The translations under genes and the position numbers were made by a program. Source: an uncultured Akkermansia sp. (GTDB taxonomy: Bacteria > Verrucomicrobiota > Verrucomicrobiia > Verrucomicrobiales > Akkermansiaceae). Taken from it: a stretch of DNA of 9,298 bases. Positions 1 to 6,020 of the stretch are shown piece after piece. The stretch spans positions 1-9,298 of the forward strand of contig CANPXA010000056.1 of assembly GCA_947585525.1 (NCBI GenBank). Direction: 5' to 3'. Within the stretch, counting starts at the first letter, position 1. Every line of letters starts with the position of its first letter. Below the pieces are notes generated by a model. It had not been told where the DNA came from. It saw nothing but the letters and a program-made list of their open reading frames with translations, and did not search any database.

Positions 1-705
1 AAGGGACACCTCTTCTCTGTTTTTACCCGCAACACGGCTCTGGGACACTGGGATGCCGTGCTGGGACGTGAGATCTACCTTCCGGAGAATTGTGAATCTC
101 TCCCTGCTATCACCATGCAGGTGAATCTCGCCCTAGAAAAATGCCAAAACGAGAATATCTTGGATGGTTTATGGATGCACCATCGCTGGAAAACGACCAA
201 CCTGATAGCCCCGGAGATGGACGACGACACGAAGGAGGCTGTGCGCACGTACGCCCGACTGCCTTTCCGCATGATCGTGGTGCCTCCGGAAGATATGGCT
301 GCAGCCTCAGAATTGACTGAGACAGTACAACTTCTGGCGTCGTGTCGTCCGGATGCTGAGGTTACCCTTCTATGCCCCGGAAAACAACTCCCCTTCTGGC
401 AAGGGAAATATGGGGTGATTCGCGTCATTTGCTCTGATTCTGCTACGCAAGCCTACCAAGCTTTGGATTCTGACGATGTGTACAAAAACGGACCTTTTGA
501 CGTCCTCTTCATGTTCGGCGGTGGCAGGAGGTTGTGGAGAAAACTTACCGCTCTCTTCCCCCTGCACGTGATCGGATGGGAAGACCATGTACTAGCTCGC
601 CGATTCCGTACCCGTTACAGACGAAGCAGCTCCTCTACCTTCCCCACAAAGGAAGAATACAGAATCGCCTTGAATAAATACCACCATATCGCCTCTCTAC
701 CTTAA
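1..705 (+). CDS. Partial LpxL-type lipid A acyltransferase with short glycosyltransferase-9-like C-terminal extension
   Basis: The frame is open from the first base, so the true start lies outside the window; 234 residues are visible. The first 65 or so resemble the C-terminal end of LpxL/HtrB-type lipid A acyltransferases: a VFTRN strand, then a helix, then LWMHHRWKT, matching the family's closing W-x-H-x-RWK signature. These inner-membrane enzymes add a secondary acyl chain to lipid A. From about residue 85 a second region begins (FRMIVVPPEDM, then CRPDAEVTLLCPG, then FDVLFMFGGGRR and HVIGWEDH). This resembles the N-terminal Rossmann half of heptosyltransferase-like GT9 enzymes. The usual second half, with the ADP-sugar site, is absent because TAA comes about 150 residues into this region. 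The gene is either a natural short fusion or a truncated one. The acyltransferase tail is fairly secure; the GT9 reading is tentative. The catalytic HxxxxD motif lies upstream of the window. Confidence 0.6.
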   Translation, partial: KGHLFSVFTRNTALGHWDAVLGREIYLPENCESLPAITMQVNLALEKCQNENILDGLWMHHRWKTTNLIAPEMDDDTKEAVRTYARLPFRMIVVPPEDMAAASELTETVQLLASCRPDAEVTLLCPGKQLPFWQGKYGVIRVICSDSATQAYQALDSDDVYKNGPFDVLFMFGGGRRLWRKLTALFPLHVIGWEDHVLARRFRTRYRRSSSSTFPTKEEYRIALNKYHHIASLP

Positions 706-765
706 ATCAAGGAGCGATTCTGATCGACATTCACGCAGATTTGATGCGTAAAATCGAGCTATGCG

Positions 766-782
766 CTTCGTCTCCGACGGAG
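766..782 (+). terminator. Hairpin after the acyltransferase gene, possible weak terminator
   Basis: CTTCGTC at 766-772 pairs with GACGGAG at 776-782: seven pairs including one G-T, with a TCC loop. There is no T-run after it, so it is not a classical intrinsic terminator. Its place about 60 bases beyond the stop codon is the main reason to list it. Confidence 0.25.
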
Positions 783-895
783 GAATAAATGGGTCCAACT
801 GGTGAAAAAAAAGTTCAGCACCATAAATTATATCTAACATATTTATCTGAAGAAATATTGAGAAAAACGGTTAAAATTGAGAGGTAAAAATCCAA

Positions 896-925
896 TTGAC
901 ATACGTGGTGTATTATGGTTGGATA
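896..925 (+). promoter_or_regulatory. Possible promoter for the AP2 gene
   Basis: A perfect TTGACA lies at 896-901. The matching -10 element is poor: TTGGAT at 919-924 gives a 17-base spacer. The better-looking TATTAT at 911-916 is only nine bases away, too close to pair with it. The location, just upstream of the only plus-strand gene here, favours a promoter, but the assignment is weak. Confidence 0.3.
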
Positions 926-961
926 GGCTTGCTTACCAGATAACACATTAAGCGTACCTAA

Positions 962-1270
962 ATGCCAAAAAGAACAAAGAGAAGGAGATCAGACAAGAAC
1001 CTGACGAGATACACCCGTGAAAAGACCTCATTTTTGGGCTGGCGAGTAAGCATCAGCCGAGAGGGGTCTATGTTCACGAAGTACCTGCCGGATCGAGCAT
1101 ACGGCGGGGAGGATGGGGCCAAGAAGGCAGCGATACAGCTCCGTGATGAAATACTGGAGGCATGTTCCAAACGCTCCCCTAAGGAGGTATTGGAAGAGTA
1201 TCGCGCTCTATATGCTCCCAAAAAGAAACTCAAGGACGAGAATGACTCTGCCATGGACGCTCTCAAATAA
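962..1270 (+). CDS. Small stand-alone AP2/ERF-domain protein
   Basis: This 102-residue protein has a very basic N-terminus (MPKRTKRRRSDK), then a single AP2-like domain at about residues 24-68. The domain runs GWRVSISREGSMFTKYLPD, then YGGEDGAKKAAIQLRDEIL. This fits the AP2 pattern: a three-stranded DNA-binding sheet with G-x-V and an aromatic-plus-basic strand, then a helix beginning after the GG/EA turn and carrying AA. A lysine-rich tail follows. AP2 domains bind DNA; in bacteria they occur in homing endonucleases, phage proteins and small stand-alone proteins like this one. No nuclease or integrase domain is present. A DNA-binding role, perhaps regulatory, is inferred; the target is unknown. 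The ATG at 962 lies directly before the basic stretch and has no Shine-Dalgarno sequence. It converges on the M16 gene and stands alone. Confidence 0.72.
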   Translation: MPKRTKRRRSDKNLTRYTREKTSFLGWRVSISREGSMFTKYLPDRAYGGEDGAKKAAIQLRDEILEACSKRSPKEVLEEYRALYAPKKKLKDENDSAMDALK

Positions 1271-1312
1271 AGAGGGGTCTGTCTTGGTAGATATTTGAAT
1301 CCGACAAACCAG

Positions 1313-1336
1313 AAAAATATCACACCACGGGTGTGA
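1313..1336 (-). terminator. Intrinsic terminator of the rpoZ-smpB-DJ-1-M16 operon
   Basis: TCACACC at 1320-1326 and GGTGTGA at 1330-1336 form a perfect seven-pair stem with a three-base loop. Read on the minus strand, the stem is followed at once by TATTTTT (1319-1313). It lies 63 bases beyond the M16 stop codon. On the plus strand no T-run follows, so it serves the minus-strand genes. Confidence 0.7.
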
Positions 1337-1398
1337 GGATCCGCGTCCTATCGTTCCCTGCGACGCAGAAAGCTTCTTGGGATCGGCGAAAAGGCGGG

Positions 1399-3918
1399 TC
1401 AAACCTTGGGTGAGATGGCGCGCACTCGTGCGCACGCCGTCGGTTGACCTAAGGTGGAGTTGATGAACTGACGCATCTGCTCCGGGGTTACCCTCTGCAC
1501 AGAGTCGCGGATGAGTCGGTTATAGTCCACTCCTAGCCCGAGCAGCGTATTGACTGCATACGAAAGCGAAAGTTTTCCGGGAGATTGATCCGCCAAAAGA
1601 CAGGAGGAAAGGACCGTAGCTTGGACACGGGAGAGCTCATCCTGACTCATCCCCTGAGAGGCTATCATCTGTAGTTGTTTATCGAGAGCCGTTGAAGCTC
1701 GCTCGAGTAACTCCGGGGCAGTTTCCAATTCAAAGATGAGCGAACCTGTATCCACCCCCTGCAGAACGGAGGAGGAAACATGATACACGAGACCCAGACG
1801 CTCTCGAAGTTCCGAATAAAGAGGACCTGACATATCTGAACACCAATCGGTGAGCAGCAACAGCATGGGGTAATCCGGGTGAGCCACCGGGAGGGAGGGC
1901 AGAGCGAGAGCCATAGCAGCCTGCTGCACCGGTTTTGGAGTTTGTACGCAGAGGTCACCGCCGTTCATGGGAGGGGTAGCAGCACCTTGAAGAGATTTTC
2001 CAACAGGCATATCAGCGAAGAACTTTTCAAGCTGCGGGAGAAGAACAGACGGTTCGAAATCACCGACGAGGGATAGGACGGCGTTGGAGGAACAGAAGAG
2101 TCGCGTGTGCAATCGTACCACCTCTTCCCGTGAAATGGAAGTGAGGCTCTCCGGTGTACCGGATGGGGGCAGTCCATAGGAGACATCCCCGAAACAGAGG
2201 GAACGCAGTTTCCTCTGTACGAGGGCTGCGGGATTCTGCAATTCCTCCTGAACGACAGCGAGCTGATCGGCAAGAGCCGCCGCCACCACTCCGGTTGGAA
2301 AAGCCGGATGCAGAGTCGTGTCTGCTAACATTTCAAGGAGAGGTAAGCTATCCTCAGACAAACAACGAAGAGACAGCAATATCGAATTATTACCTGAAGA
2401 GGCTTGAAGAGAGGCGCCGCAATTTTCGACCTGTTCAGCAATTTGTTGCGCCGTACGGGTTGAGGTTCCCTTCGGCAAGCACTCAGCCATGATAGCTGAA
2501 ATACCGGCACTAGAGGACGATTCTGCGCGACATCCTGCACCGATTGCGAGGGTGGTATGCAGCATAGGTATGCTTTTATCCACGCTGGTGATGCATCGCA
2601 AACCATTGGCAAGAAGATGCTCTTGGGGAACGGAGGGTGTAGATACCACCCCGATCCTGTCATCGGTATCGGGATTCACCCCGAGGGGGTCGATGCTGAT
2701 TTGAGCAAGGGAGTCCGGAGTGAGGTAACGACGAGCGACGCGTGCGAGATCCCGTGCAGTGACGCGGTTAAGAGCGTCTCCCCACTCGTCATAAGCATCC
2801 GGGTTGTGAGAGATGACCCAGAGTGAACATATCGCCTCCGCCGCCGAGGACACAGTCAGCATATCCTTCATGCGATGCACACGGGTGCGTCGGAGGGTAC
2901 GTCGGAGAGCAGAAGAAAAGTCCTGTTTCGGCAAAATGCGCACGAAGTCGAGGAGGGAAGAGCAAAGTGTTTCCCGCTCCGAGGGCTCCACTTCGGCTTC
3001 AATGACAAATGCTCCTTCTCCTTGGGAATCGGACATGAGCCAGGCTCCTATCTCATGTGCTGCGTGGGTATCTTCGTGGAACCTGCGGTAGAGCCAGGCC
3101 GTGCGCCCGGAACCCAGCACGGATGACAACAGGGCGAGTGCCGGCATATCCCGGTGGTTCCTGTCAGGTACCCGCCACGCAAGCATGAGAGAAGAAGCAG
3201 GTTGTGCAAAATGCTCCCGCACCACTCGGGGAGACCATTGTCTGGTATCAATCGGCGCGTGGAGCTGAGGGTAGATGCGCGGGGGAACAGAAGCGAGTTC
3301 ATGCTCCGCTGCGGAAACGACCTGTTCCACCTCGACATCTCCGACAATGCAGATGAACATATTCCCGGGCACGTATCGCTCCCTGTGGTAGCGCAGGAGG
3401 TCCTCGTAAGTGAGAGCATCAAAGAGGGAGCGTTCCCCTATCACCGGGAAACGGCGAGAACTTGATTTGTAAAGAGTTTGGACGAGTATCCTGTACGCAA
3501 ATTCTTCCGGGTCGTCGTTGCACATTTCCATCTCTCGACGGATCACATCGCGCTCTTTTTCCCACTCCTCGCGCGGGAAAGCGGGGTGTAGAGTGAGTTG
3601 GATGAGAAGGTGCAGAAAATTCTTCCATTGCTGAGAGCAACCTTCAATGTGGAAAATGGTAGAGTCCGTGCCCGTATAGGCATTCCAGATACCGCCCCAC
3701 GCAGCCACTTGCTCGTTGAGTTGCTCAGCGCTGTATTCCTCTGTTCCCTTGAACACAAAATGCTCCAAGAGATGAGAGATGCCCGTGCCTCCGTACTCCC
3801 CTTCTCTGGCGGAACCCGTTTCCACGCCCACCCTTACGGAAACGACTTCCGCGCGGTGCTGCGGAAGGATCAGCAGAGGAAGCCCATTGGCACAAGTATG
3901 GACGATGGGACGAATCAT
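1399..3918 (-). CDS. Two-domain M16 (insulinase/pitrilysin-type) zinc metallopeptidase
   Basis: An 839-residue protein made of two M16 repeats, the length expected for a fused M16 peptidase. The zinc site is intact in the first half: inverted HxxEH motif HLLEH at residues 49-53, with the third ligand most likely Glu129 in the VIRREMEM helix. The second half starts near residue 435. At the equivalent place (475-479) the motif has decayed to AIMAE within GISAIMAECLPKGT, so it cannot bind zinc. It keeps the RERLGLVY segment (about 705-712), which supplies the Arg/Tyr pair that M16 C-terminal domains use to complete the active site. This is the usual active-plus-inactive clamshell for degrading peptides. 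There is no signal peptide or membrane segment, so it probably acts in the cytoplasm. The ATG start lies seven bases after the DJ-1 stop, indicating co-transcription. The substrate cannot be told from sequence. Confidence 0.93.
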   Translation of the reverse strand: MIRPIVHTCANGLPLLILPQHRAEVVSVRVGVETGSAREGEYGGTGISHLLEHFVFKGTEEYSAEQLNEQVAAWGGIWNAYTGTDSTIFHIEGCSQQWKNFLHLLIQLTLHPAFPREEWEKERDVIRREMEMCNDDPEEFAYRILVQTLYKSSSRRFPVIGERSLFDALTYEDLLRYHRERYVPGNMFICIVGDVEVEQVVSAAEHELASVPPRIYPQLHAPIDTRQWSPRVVREHFAQPASSLMLAWRVPDRNHRDMPALALLSSVLGSGRTAWLYRRFHEDTHAAHEIGAWLMSDSQGEGAFVIEAEVEPSERETLCSSLLDFVRILPKQDFSSALRRTLRRTRVHRMKDMLTVSSAAEAICSLWVISHNPDAYDEWGDALNRVTARDLARVARRYLTPDSLAQISIDPLGVNPDTDDRIGVVSTPSVPQEHLLANGLRCITSVDKSIPMLHTTLAIGAGCRAESSSSAGISAIMAECLPKGTSTRTAQQIAEQVENCGASLQASSGNNSILLSLRCLSEDSLPLLEMLADTTLHPAFPTGVVAAALADQLAVVQEELQNPAALVQRKLRSLCFGDVSYGLPPSGTPESLTSISREEVVRLHTRLFCSSNAVLSLVGDFEPSVLLPQLEKFFADMPVGKSLQGAATPPMNGGDLCVQTPKPVQQAAMALALPSLPVAHPDYPMLLLLTDWCSDMSGPLYSELRERLGLVYHVSSSVLQGVDTGSLIFELETAPELLERASTALDKQLQMIASQGMSQDELSRVQATVLSSCLLADQSPGKLSLSYAVNTLLGLGVDYNRLIRDSVQRVTPEQMRQFINSTLGQPTACARVRAISPKV

Positions 3919-3925
3919 GGATAGG

Positions 3926-4504
3926 TCAGAACTTGTACGGTGGGTAGCACATCCCTTCCTGAACAGACGCCATACTTTGCTTCCCCTCTAAGAGATTTGC
4001 AATGGCGTAACCAAATTCAAGAGCCGCAGCAGGTCCTCGCCCCGTGATAAGCATGCCATCCGTCACGGCGGGGGCTTCTTGCAACTCGCCTCCTGCATCA
4101 AGCACCGCCTGTCGCACGTCAGGCGCCGGATAACAAGTCACCTTGCGACCACGTAAAATACCGGCCTCCGCCAGCACCATAGGTGCCGCACAAATAGCTG
4201 CCACAAGCTTCCCGGCGGCATCCATCTCTCGCACCAATGTCAATACCTCCTCAGTTTCCTTCAGAACCCACGAAGCCGGTCCTCCGGGCAGGATCACGCC
4301 ACCCAGCTGACGGAAATCAACTTCACTCAGCAGGCTGTCTGCCTGCACAGACAAACCGTGAGCGCCGGTGACCATGGGTTGTTTGAGTGCGGCGGTGCGC
4401 ACATTCATTCCGAGACGTCGCAGAATGTCCAGGGGCGCACTCATCTCTATTTCTTCAAAGCCATCGGCTAAGACCATCATTATGGGTGATTCATTCGTCT
4501 TCAT
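3926..4504 (-). CDS. DJ-1/PfpI family protein, YajL-like
   Basis: A 192-residue protein of the DJ-1/YajL branch, matching the family length. It has the acidic residues near the start (DGFEEIE, residues 14-20), the GGVILPGGPAS strand-turn (68-78) and the nucleophile-elbow cysteine Cys105 in AAICAAPMVL. The late LITGRGPAAALEF segment is also typical. DJ-1-like proteins are variously credited with glyoxalase III or deglycase activity, redox-sensitive chaperone activity and protection from oxidative stress; sequence does not choose among these. I prefer the ATG at 4504. A TTG eight codons upstream (4528) keeps the frame but would add a tail that family members lack. It lies 27 bases after smpB and seven before the M16 gene, so it is probably the third gene of the operon. 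No Shine-Dalgarno sequence is visible. Confidence 0.9.
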   Translation of the reverse strand: MKTNESPIMMVLADGFEEIEMSAPLDILRRLGMNVRTAALKQPMVTGAHGLSVQADSLLSEVDFRQLGGVILPGGPASWVLKETEEVLTLVREMDAAGKLVAAICAAPMVLAEAGILRGRKVTCYPAPDVRQAVLDAGGELQEAPAVTDGMLITGRGPAAALEFGYAIANLLEGKQSMASVQEGMCYPPYKF

Positions 4505-4531
4505 AAAAGGGGATGGTGAAAATATCAAAGA

Positions 4532-5020
4532 TCAGGAGAAGCGTTTATTGAAACGAGCTACCTCACGCCGTGCCTCAAGCATCTCCTCTCTCGCCTTGAG
4601 ATCATAGCGTCGATCCCGATGGGTCTTGCCGCGTCCGCAACCAAGTTCCGCTTTCACTTTTCCATTCTTCCAGTACAGTCTCAGGAGAGGCAAAGAAAAA
4701 CCTCGCTGAACCTGACGGAGCTCCATTCGGAGAATTTCTTTCTTGTGAGCCAGGAGACGTCTAGGACGGCGTGATTCATGTTGAAACCAGCTGCCGGCCG
4801 TCTCCCATGGCTGGATGTCACAACCATACAGGAAGAGTTGCCCTTTTTCGACGCGGGCAAAGGAGTCTGCTACATTGACTTTACCGGCACGAATGGATTT
4901 CACCTCGGTACCACGCAATTCCACACCGCATTCGTACTTCTCAAGTATTTCATAATCGCGACCGACCTTTTTGTTGCTCGCAATAAGACGGACAGGCTCG
5001 CTGATTTTCCCGGAGGACAT
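4532..5020 (-). CDS. smpB: SsrA-binding protein SmpB
   Basis: A 162-residue SmpB, slightly longer than average because of a basic tail. SmpB binds tmRNA and delivers it to stalled ribosomes in trans-translation. Hallmarks in order: NKKVGRDYEILEKYECGVEL (16-35), the GTEVKSIRAGKVNV core (37-50), RRPRRLLAHKKEIL (84-97), then GRGKTHRDRR (129-138). The charged C-terminal helix (KAREEMLEARREVARFNKRF) is the part known to enter the ribosomal mRNA channel. The ATG at 5020 begins MSSGKISEPVRLIASNKK, a normal SmpB N-terminus. An in-frame GTG at 5065 would add 15 residues of no family character. It follows rpoZ by 78 bases and precedes the DJ-1 gene by 27. No tmRNA gene is seen in the window. Confidence 0.96.
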   Translation of the reverse strand: MSSGKISEPVRLIASNKKVGRDYEILEKYECGVELRGTEVKSIRAGKVNVADSFARVEKGQLFLYGCDIQPWETAGSWFQHESRRPRRLLAHKKEILRMELRQVQRGFSLPLLRLYWKNGKVKAELGCGRGKTHRDRRYDLKAREEMLEARREVARFNKRFS

Positions 5021-5098
5021 GATCGTGTGTGACAAAATATGCCCGGAGCCCTTCCTCAACAGCACCCGAGAGACAGGAAAGCAGTTGCCCCGGTTCCC

Positions 5099-5359
5099 TT
5101 AATCATGGAGTACGGCGGAATTTTCCGCTAGGGAGGCAAAGGGATCCTGAGGTGTCTTTTCATCGTCAACCTCGTGCCAAACCAACTTTCCTTCAATAAT
5201 TTCTAAGAGTGCTATATCCCCGGCTCCCATCTCCGGCGTCGTGGGGACGAAAGGATCCGAACCGTGATTGAGCTGCTGTACGCGCTTTGAAACGATGTTA
5301 ATGAGCAGTTGGTTGTCCCCTACAAGGCGGCTGGCTTTTTCGATAAGTTCTGTTTTCAT
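5099..5359 (-). CDS. rpoZ: DNA-directed RNA polymerase omega subunit
   Basis: This 86-residue protein matches the small omega subunit that stabilises the beta-prime subunit of RNA polymerase. The core is RLVGDNQLLINIVSKRVQQL (11-30), the conserved helix in which omega proteins read roughly N-R-F-x-L-V-x-x-A-x-K-R-A-R-Q-L. It is followed by GDIALLEIIEGKLVW (47-61), corresponding to the family's D-I-A-L-x-E-I-x-x-G-K segment. Length fits. The ATG at 5359 is the only sensible start. An AGGA lies about ten bases ahead of it, the nearest thing to a Shine-Dalgarno sequence in the window. It appears to head the minus-strand operon, pairing a polymerase subunit with the ribosome-rescue factor SmpB. 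Omega is a divergent family, so the call rests on the central helix and the context. Confidence 0.82.
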   Translation of the reverse strand: MKTELIEKASRLVGDNQLLINIVSKRVQQLNHGSDPFVPTTPEMGAGDIALLEIIEGKLVWHEVDDEKTPQDPFASLAENSAVLHD

Positions 5360-5403
5360 GATGGAAAGTTCCTGCTTCCCGGAGCAGCTCGGTCGGGCAT
5401 GGT

Positions 5404-5433
5404 ATCACATTTCTTTCTCGAAATCAAGTCCAA
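5404..5433 (-). promoter_or_regulatory. Candidate promoter of the rpoZ operon
   Basis: Read on the minus strand, TTGGAC (5433-5428) and TGTGAT (5409-5404) are 18 bases apart, about 45 bases before the rpoZ ATG. Both boxes are imperfect, and a shifted pair beginning at the overlapping TTGATT is possible. Position is the main support. Confidence 0.3.
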
Positions 5434-5540
5434 ACCCACACCCGTCCCAAGAAAAACGCGCTTTCAACAGGCGGTTATCGATGAGTGATGTAGCATAACT
5501 CATTGGTTATGTACGATGGACGTGGTCACCGGAGGTGCCT

Positions 5541-5565
5541 ATTTACGATTTACGATTTACGATTT
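5541..5565 (+). repeat. Perfect tandem repeat of the heptamer ATTTACG (about 3.6 copies)
   Basis: ATTTACG occurs three times head to tail at 5541-5547, 5548-5554 and 5555-5561, followed by a partial ATTT to 5565. The copies are identical. The unit length of seven and lack of spacers rule out a CRISPR array. Such tracts vary in copy number by slippage. It lies in noncoding DNA about 180 bases upstream of rpoZ, so it does not alter a reading frame. Confidence 0.9.
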
Positions 5566-5574
5566 CAGAGAATT

Positions 5575-5589
5575 CGCGCGCAAAGCGCG
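5575..5589. other. GC-rich hairpin next to the heptamer repeat
   Basis: CGCGCGCAAAGCGCG folds as a five-pair CG stem, either around GCAAA or, shifted by two bases, around AAA. It starts ten bases after the heptamer tract. No T-run follows on either strand, so it is not an obvious terminator. It may be part of a repeat element together with the heptamer tract. Confidence 0.45.
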
Positions 5590-5823
5590 TTCCAGCAGAG
5601 CAAAGGCGCAGCAGAATTTTGAAAATAATGCTGGTTGTTGGCTAGAAAGCGTCCGGAGTTACGCCATGCTGGATTCGCCATTTTGCTGATTCGTCAATGG
5701 TTTATGACCTTTCCGGCTTACTTCCTTCATCCAGGGGAAACGCATGAGGAAACGGGTTGAATGAGTCCGGAGATGATTTTATTGGGACACGTGTGTTCTA
5801 AAATCTTCATTTGTTTTCCAAAT

Positions 5824-5856
5824 TTGACTTGTCAAGCGGACAAATTATGCTATGAT
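5824..5856 (+). promoter_or_regulatory. Promoter of tRNA-Gly
   Basis: Two overlapping sigma-70-type readings exist: TTGACT (5824-5829) with TATGCT (5846-5851), and TTGTCA (5829-5834) with TATGAT (5851-5856). Each has a 16-base spacer. Both place the transcription start only a few bases before the mature tRNA 5' end at 5870. Confidence 0.7.
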
Positions 5857-5869
5857 ACCCACGTCTTGT

Positions 5870-5940
5870 GCGGGTATAGCTTAATGGCAAAGCTCCAGCC
5901 TTCCAAGCTGATTATGCGGGTTCGATTCCCGCTACCCGCT
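5870..5940 (+). tRNA. tRNA-Gly (anticodon UCC)
   Basis: A 71-base cloverleaf. The acceptor stem GCGGGTA (5870-5876) pairs perfectly with TACCCGC (5933-5939); the discriminator base is T at 5940. The D-arm is closed by GCT/AGC. The anticodon loop CTTCCAA (5900-5906) has anticodon TCC at 5902-5904, reading GGA and probably other glycine codons. The T-arm is GCGGG-TTCGATT-CCCGC (5916-5932), a perfect stem with a standard loop. CCA is not encoded. The outermost anticodon-stem pair is a C-A mismatch (5895 with 5911); the other four pairs are sound. It has its own strong promoter and lies 80 bases upstream of the glycosyltransferase gene, with no terminator seen between them. Confidence 0.95.
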
Positions 5941-6020
5941 CTCCGCTGAGTCCGAGAAGGAGTGACTTCAAGGGAAGAGAGTTCGAGGCTCACGGCAACG
6001 CCTGCTCTGCTTTCCCAGCC

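Larger units (their letters stand above)
706..961. other. AT-rich intergenic region
   Basis: This gap of 256 bases holds no convincing gene. It contains a short hairpin just after the upstream gene and becomes visibly AT-rich between about 815 and 900. A TTGACA box sits about 60 bases before the AP2 gene. A 35-codon open stretch in frame 3 (about 678-786) lacks a usable start and resembles nothing I recognise. Confidence 0.6.
5360..5869. other. 510-base intergenic region without a gene
   Basis: This long gap separates the divergent rpoZ operon and tRNA-Gly. It contains a candidate rpoZ promoter (5404-5433), a 7-bp tandem repeat (5541-5565), a CG-rich hairpin (5575-5589) and the tRNA promoter (5824-5856). 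The 5590-5800 stretch has no open frame with protein character on either strand. The octamer GTCCGGAG occurs twice, near 5650 and 5765. The middle could be a dispersed repeat element or a remnant, but nothing identifies it. Confidence 0.6.

Noticed and set aside
733..749. ACGCA/TGCGT hairpin after the left-edge gene as a terminator.
   Set aside because: Only five pairs with a seven-base loop and no T-run on the plus strand; too weak to call.
678..786. A frame-3 continuation that might extend the left-edge protein after a frameshift.
   Set aside because: It adds about 35 residues with no heptosyltransferase motif (no nucleotide-sugar signature) before its own stop, so it does not restore the missing half.
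2154..2492. Plus-strand frames of 60-112 codons inside the M16 gene.
   Set aside because: The minus-strand peptidase has continuous family similarity through this stretch, so overlapping plus-strand frames are shadows.
5021..5065. Longer SmpB start at the GTG at 5065.
   Set aside because: The extra 15 residues do not match SmpB, while the ATG at 5020 gives the usual N-terminus.
5541..5565. CRISPR array.
   Set aside because: The repeat unit is only seven bases with no spacers, and no cas gene is present.
5761..5949. A 62-codon plus-strand frame before and through the tRNA.
   Set aside because: It ends inside or just past the tRNA gene and contains the tRNA promoter; its protein has no family character.
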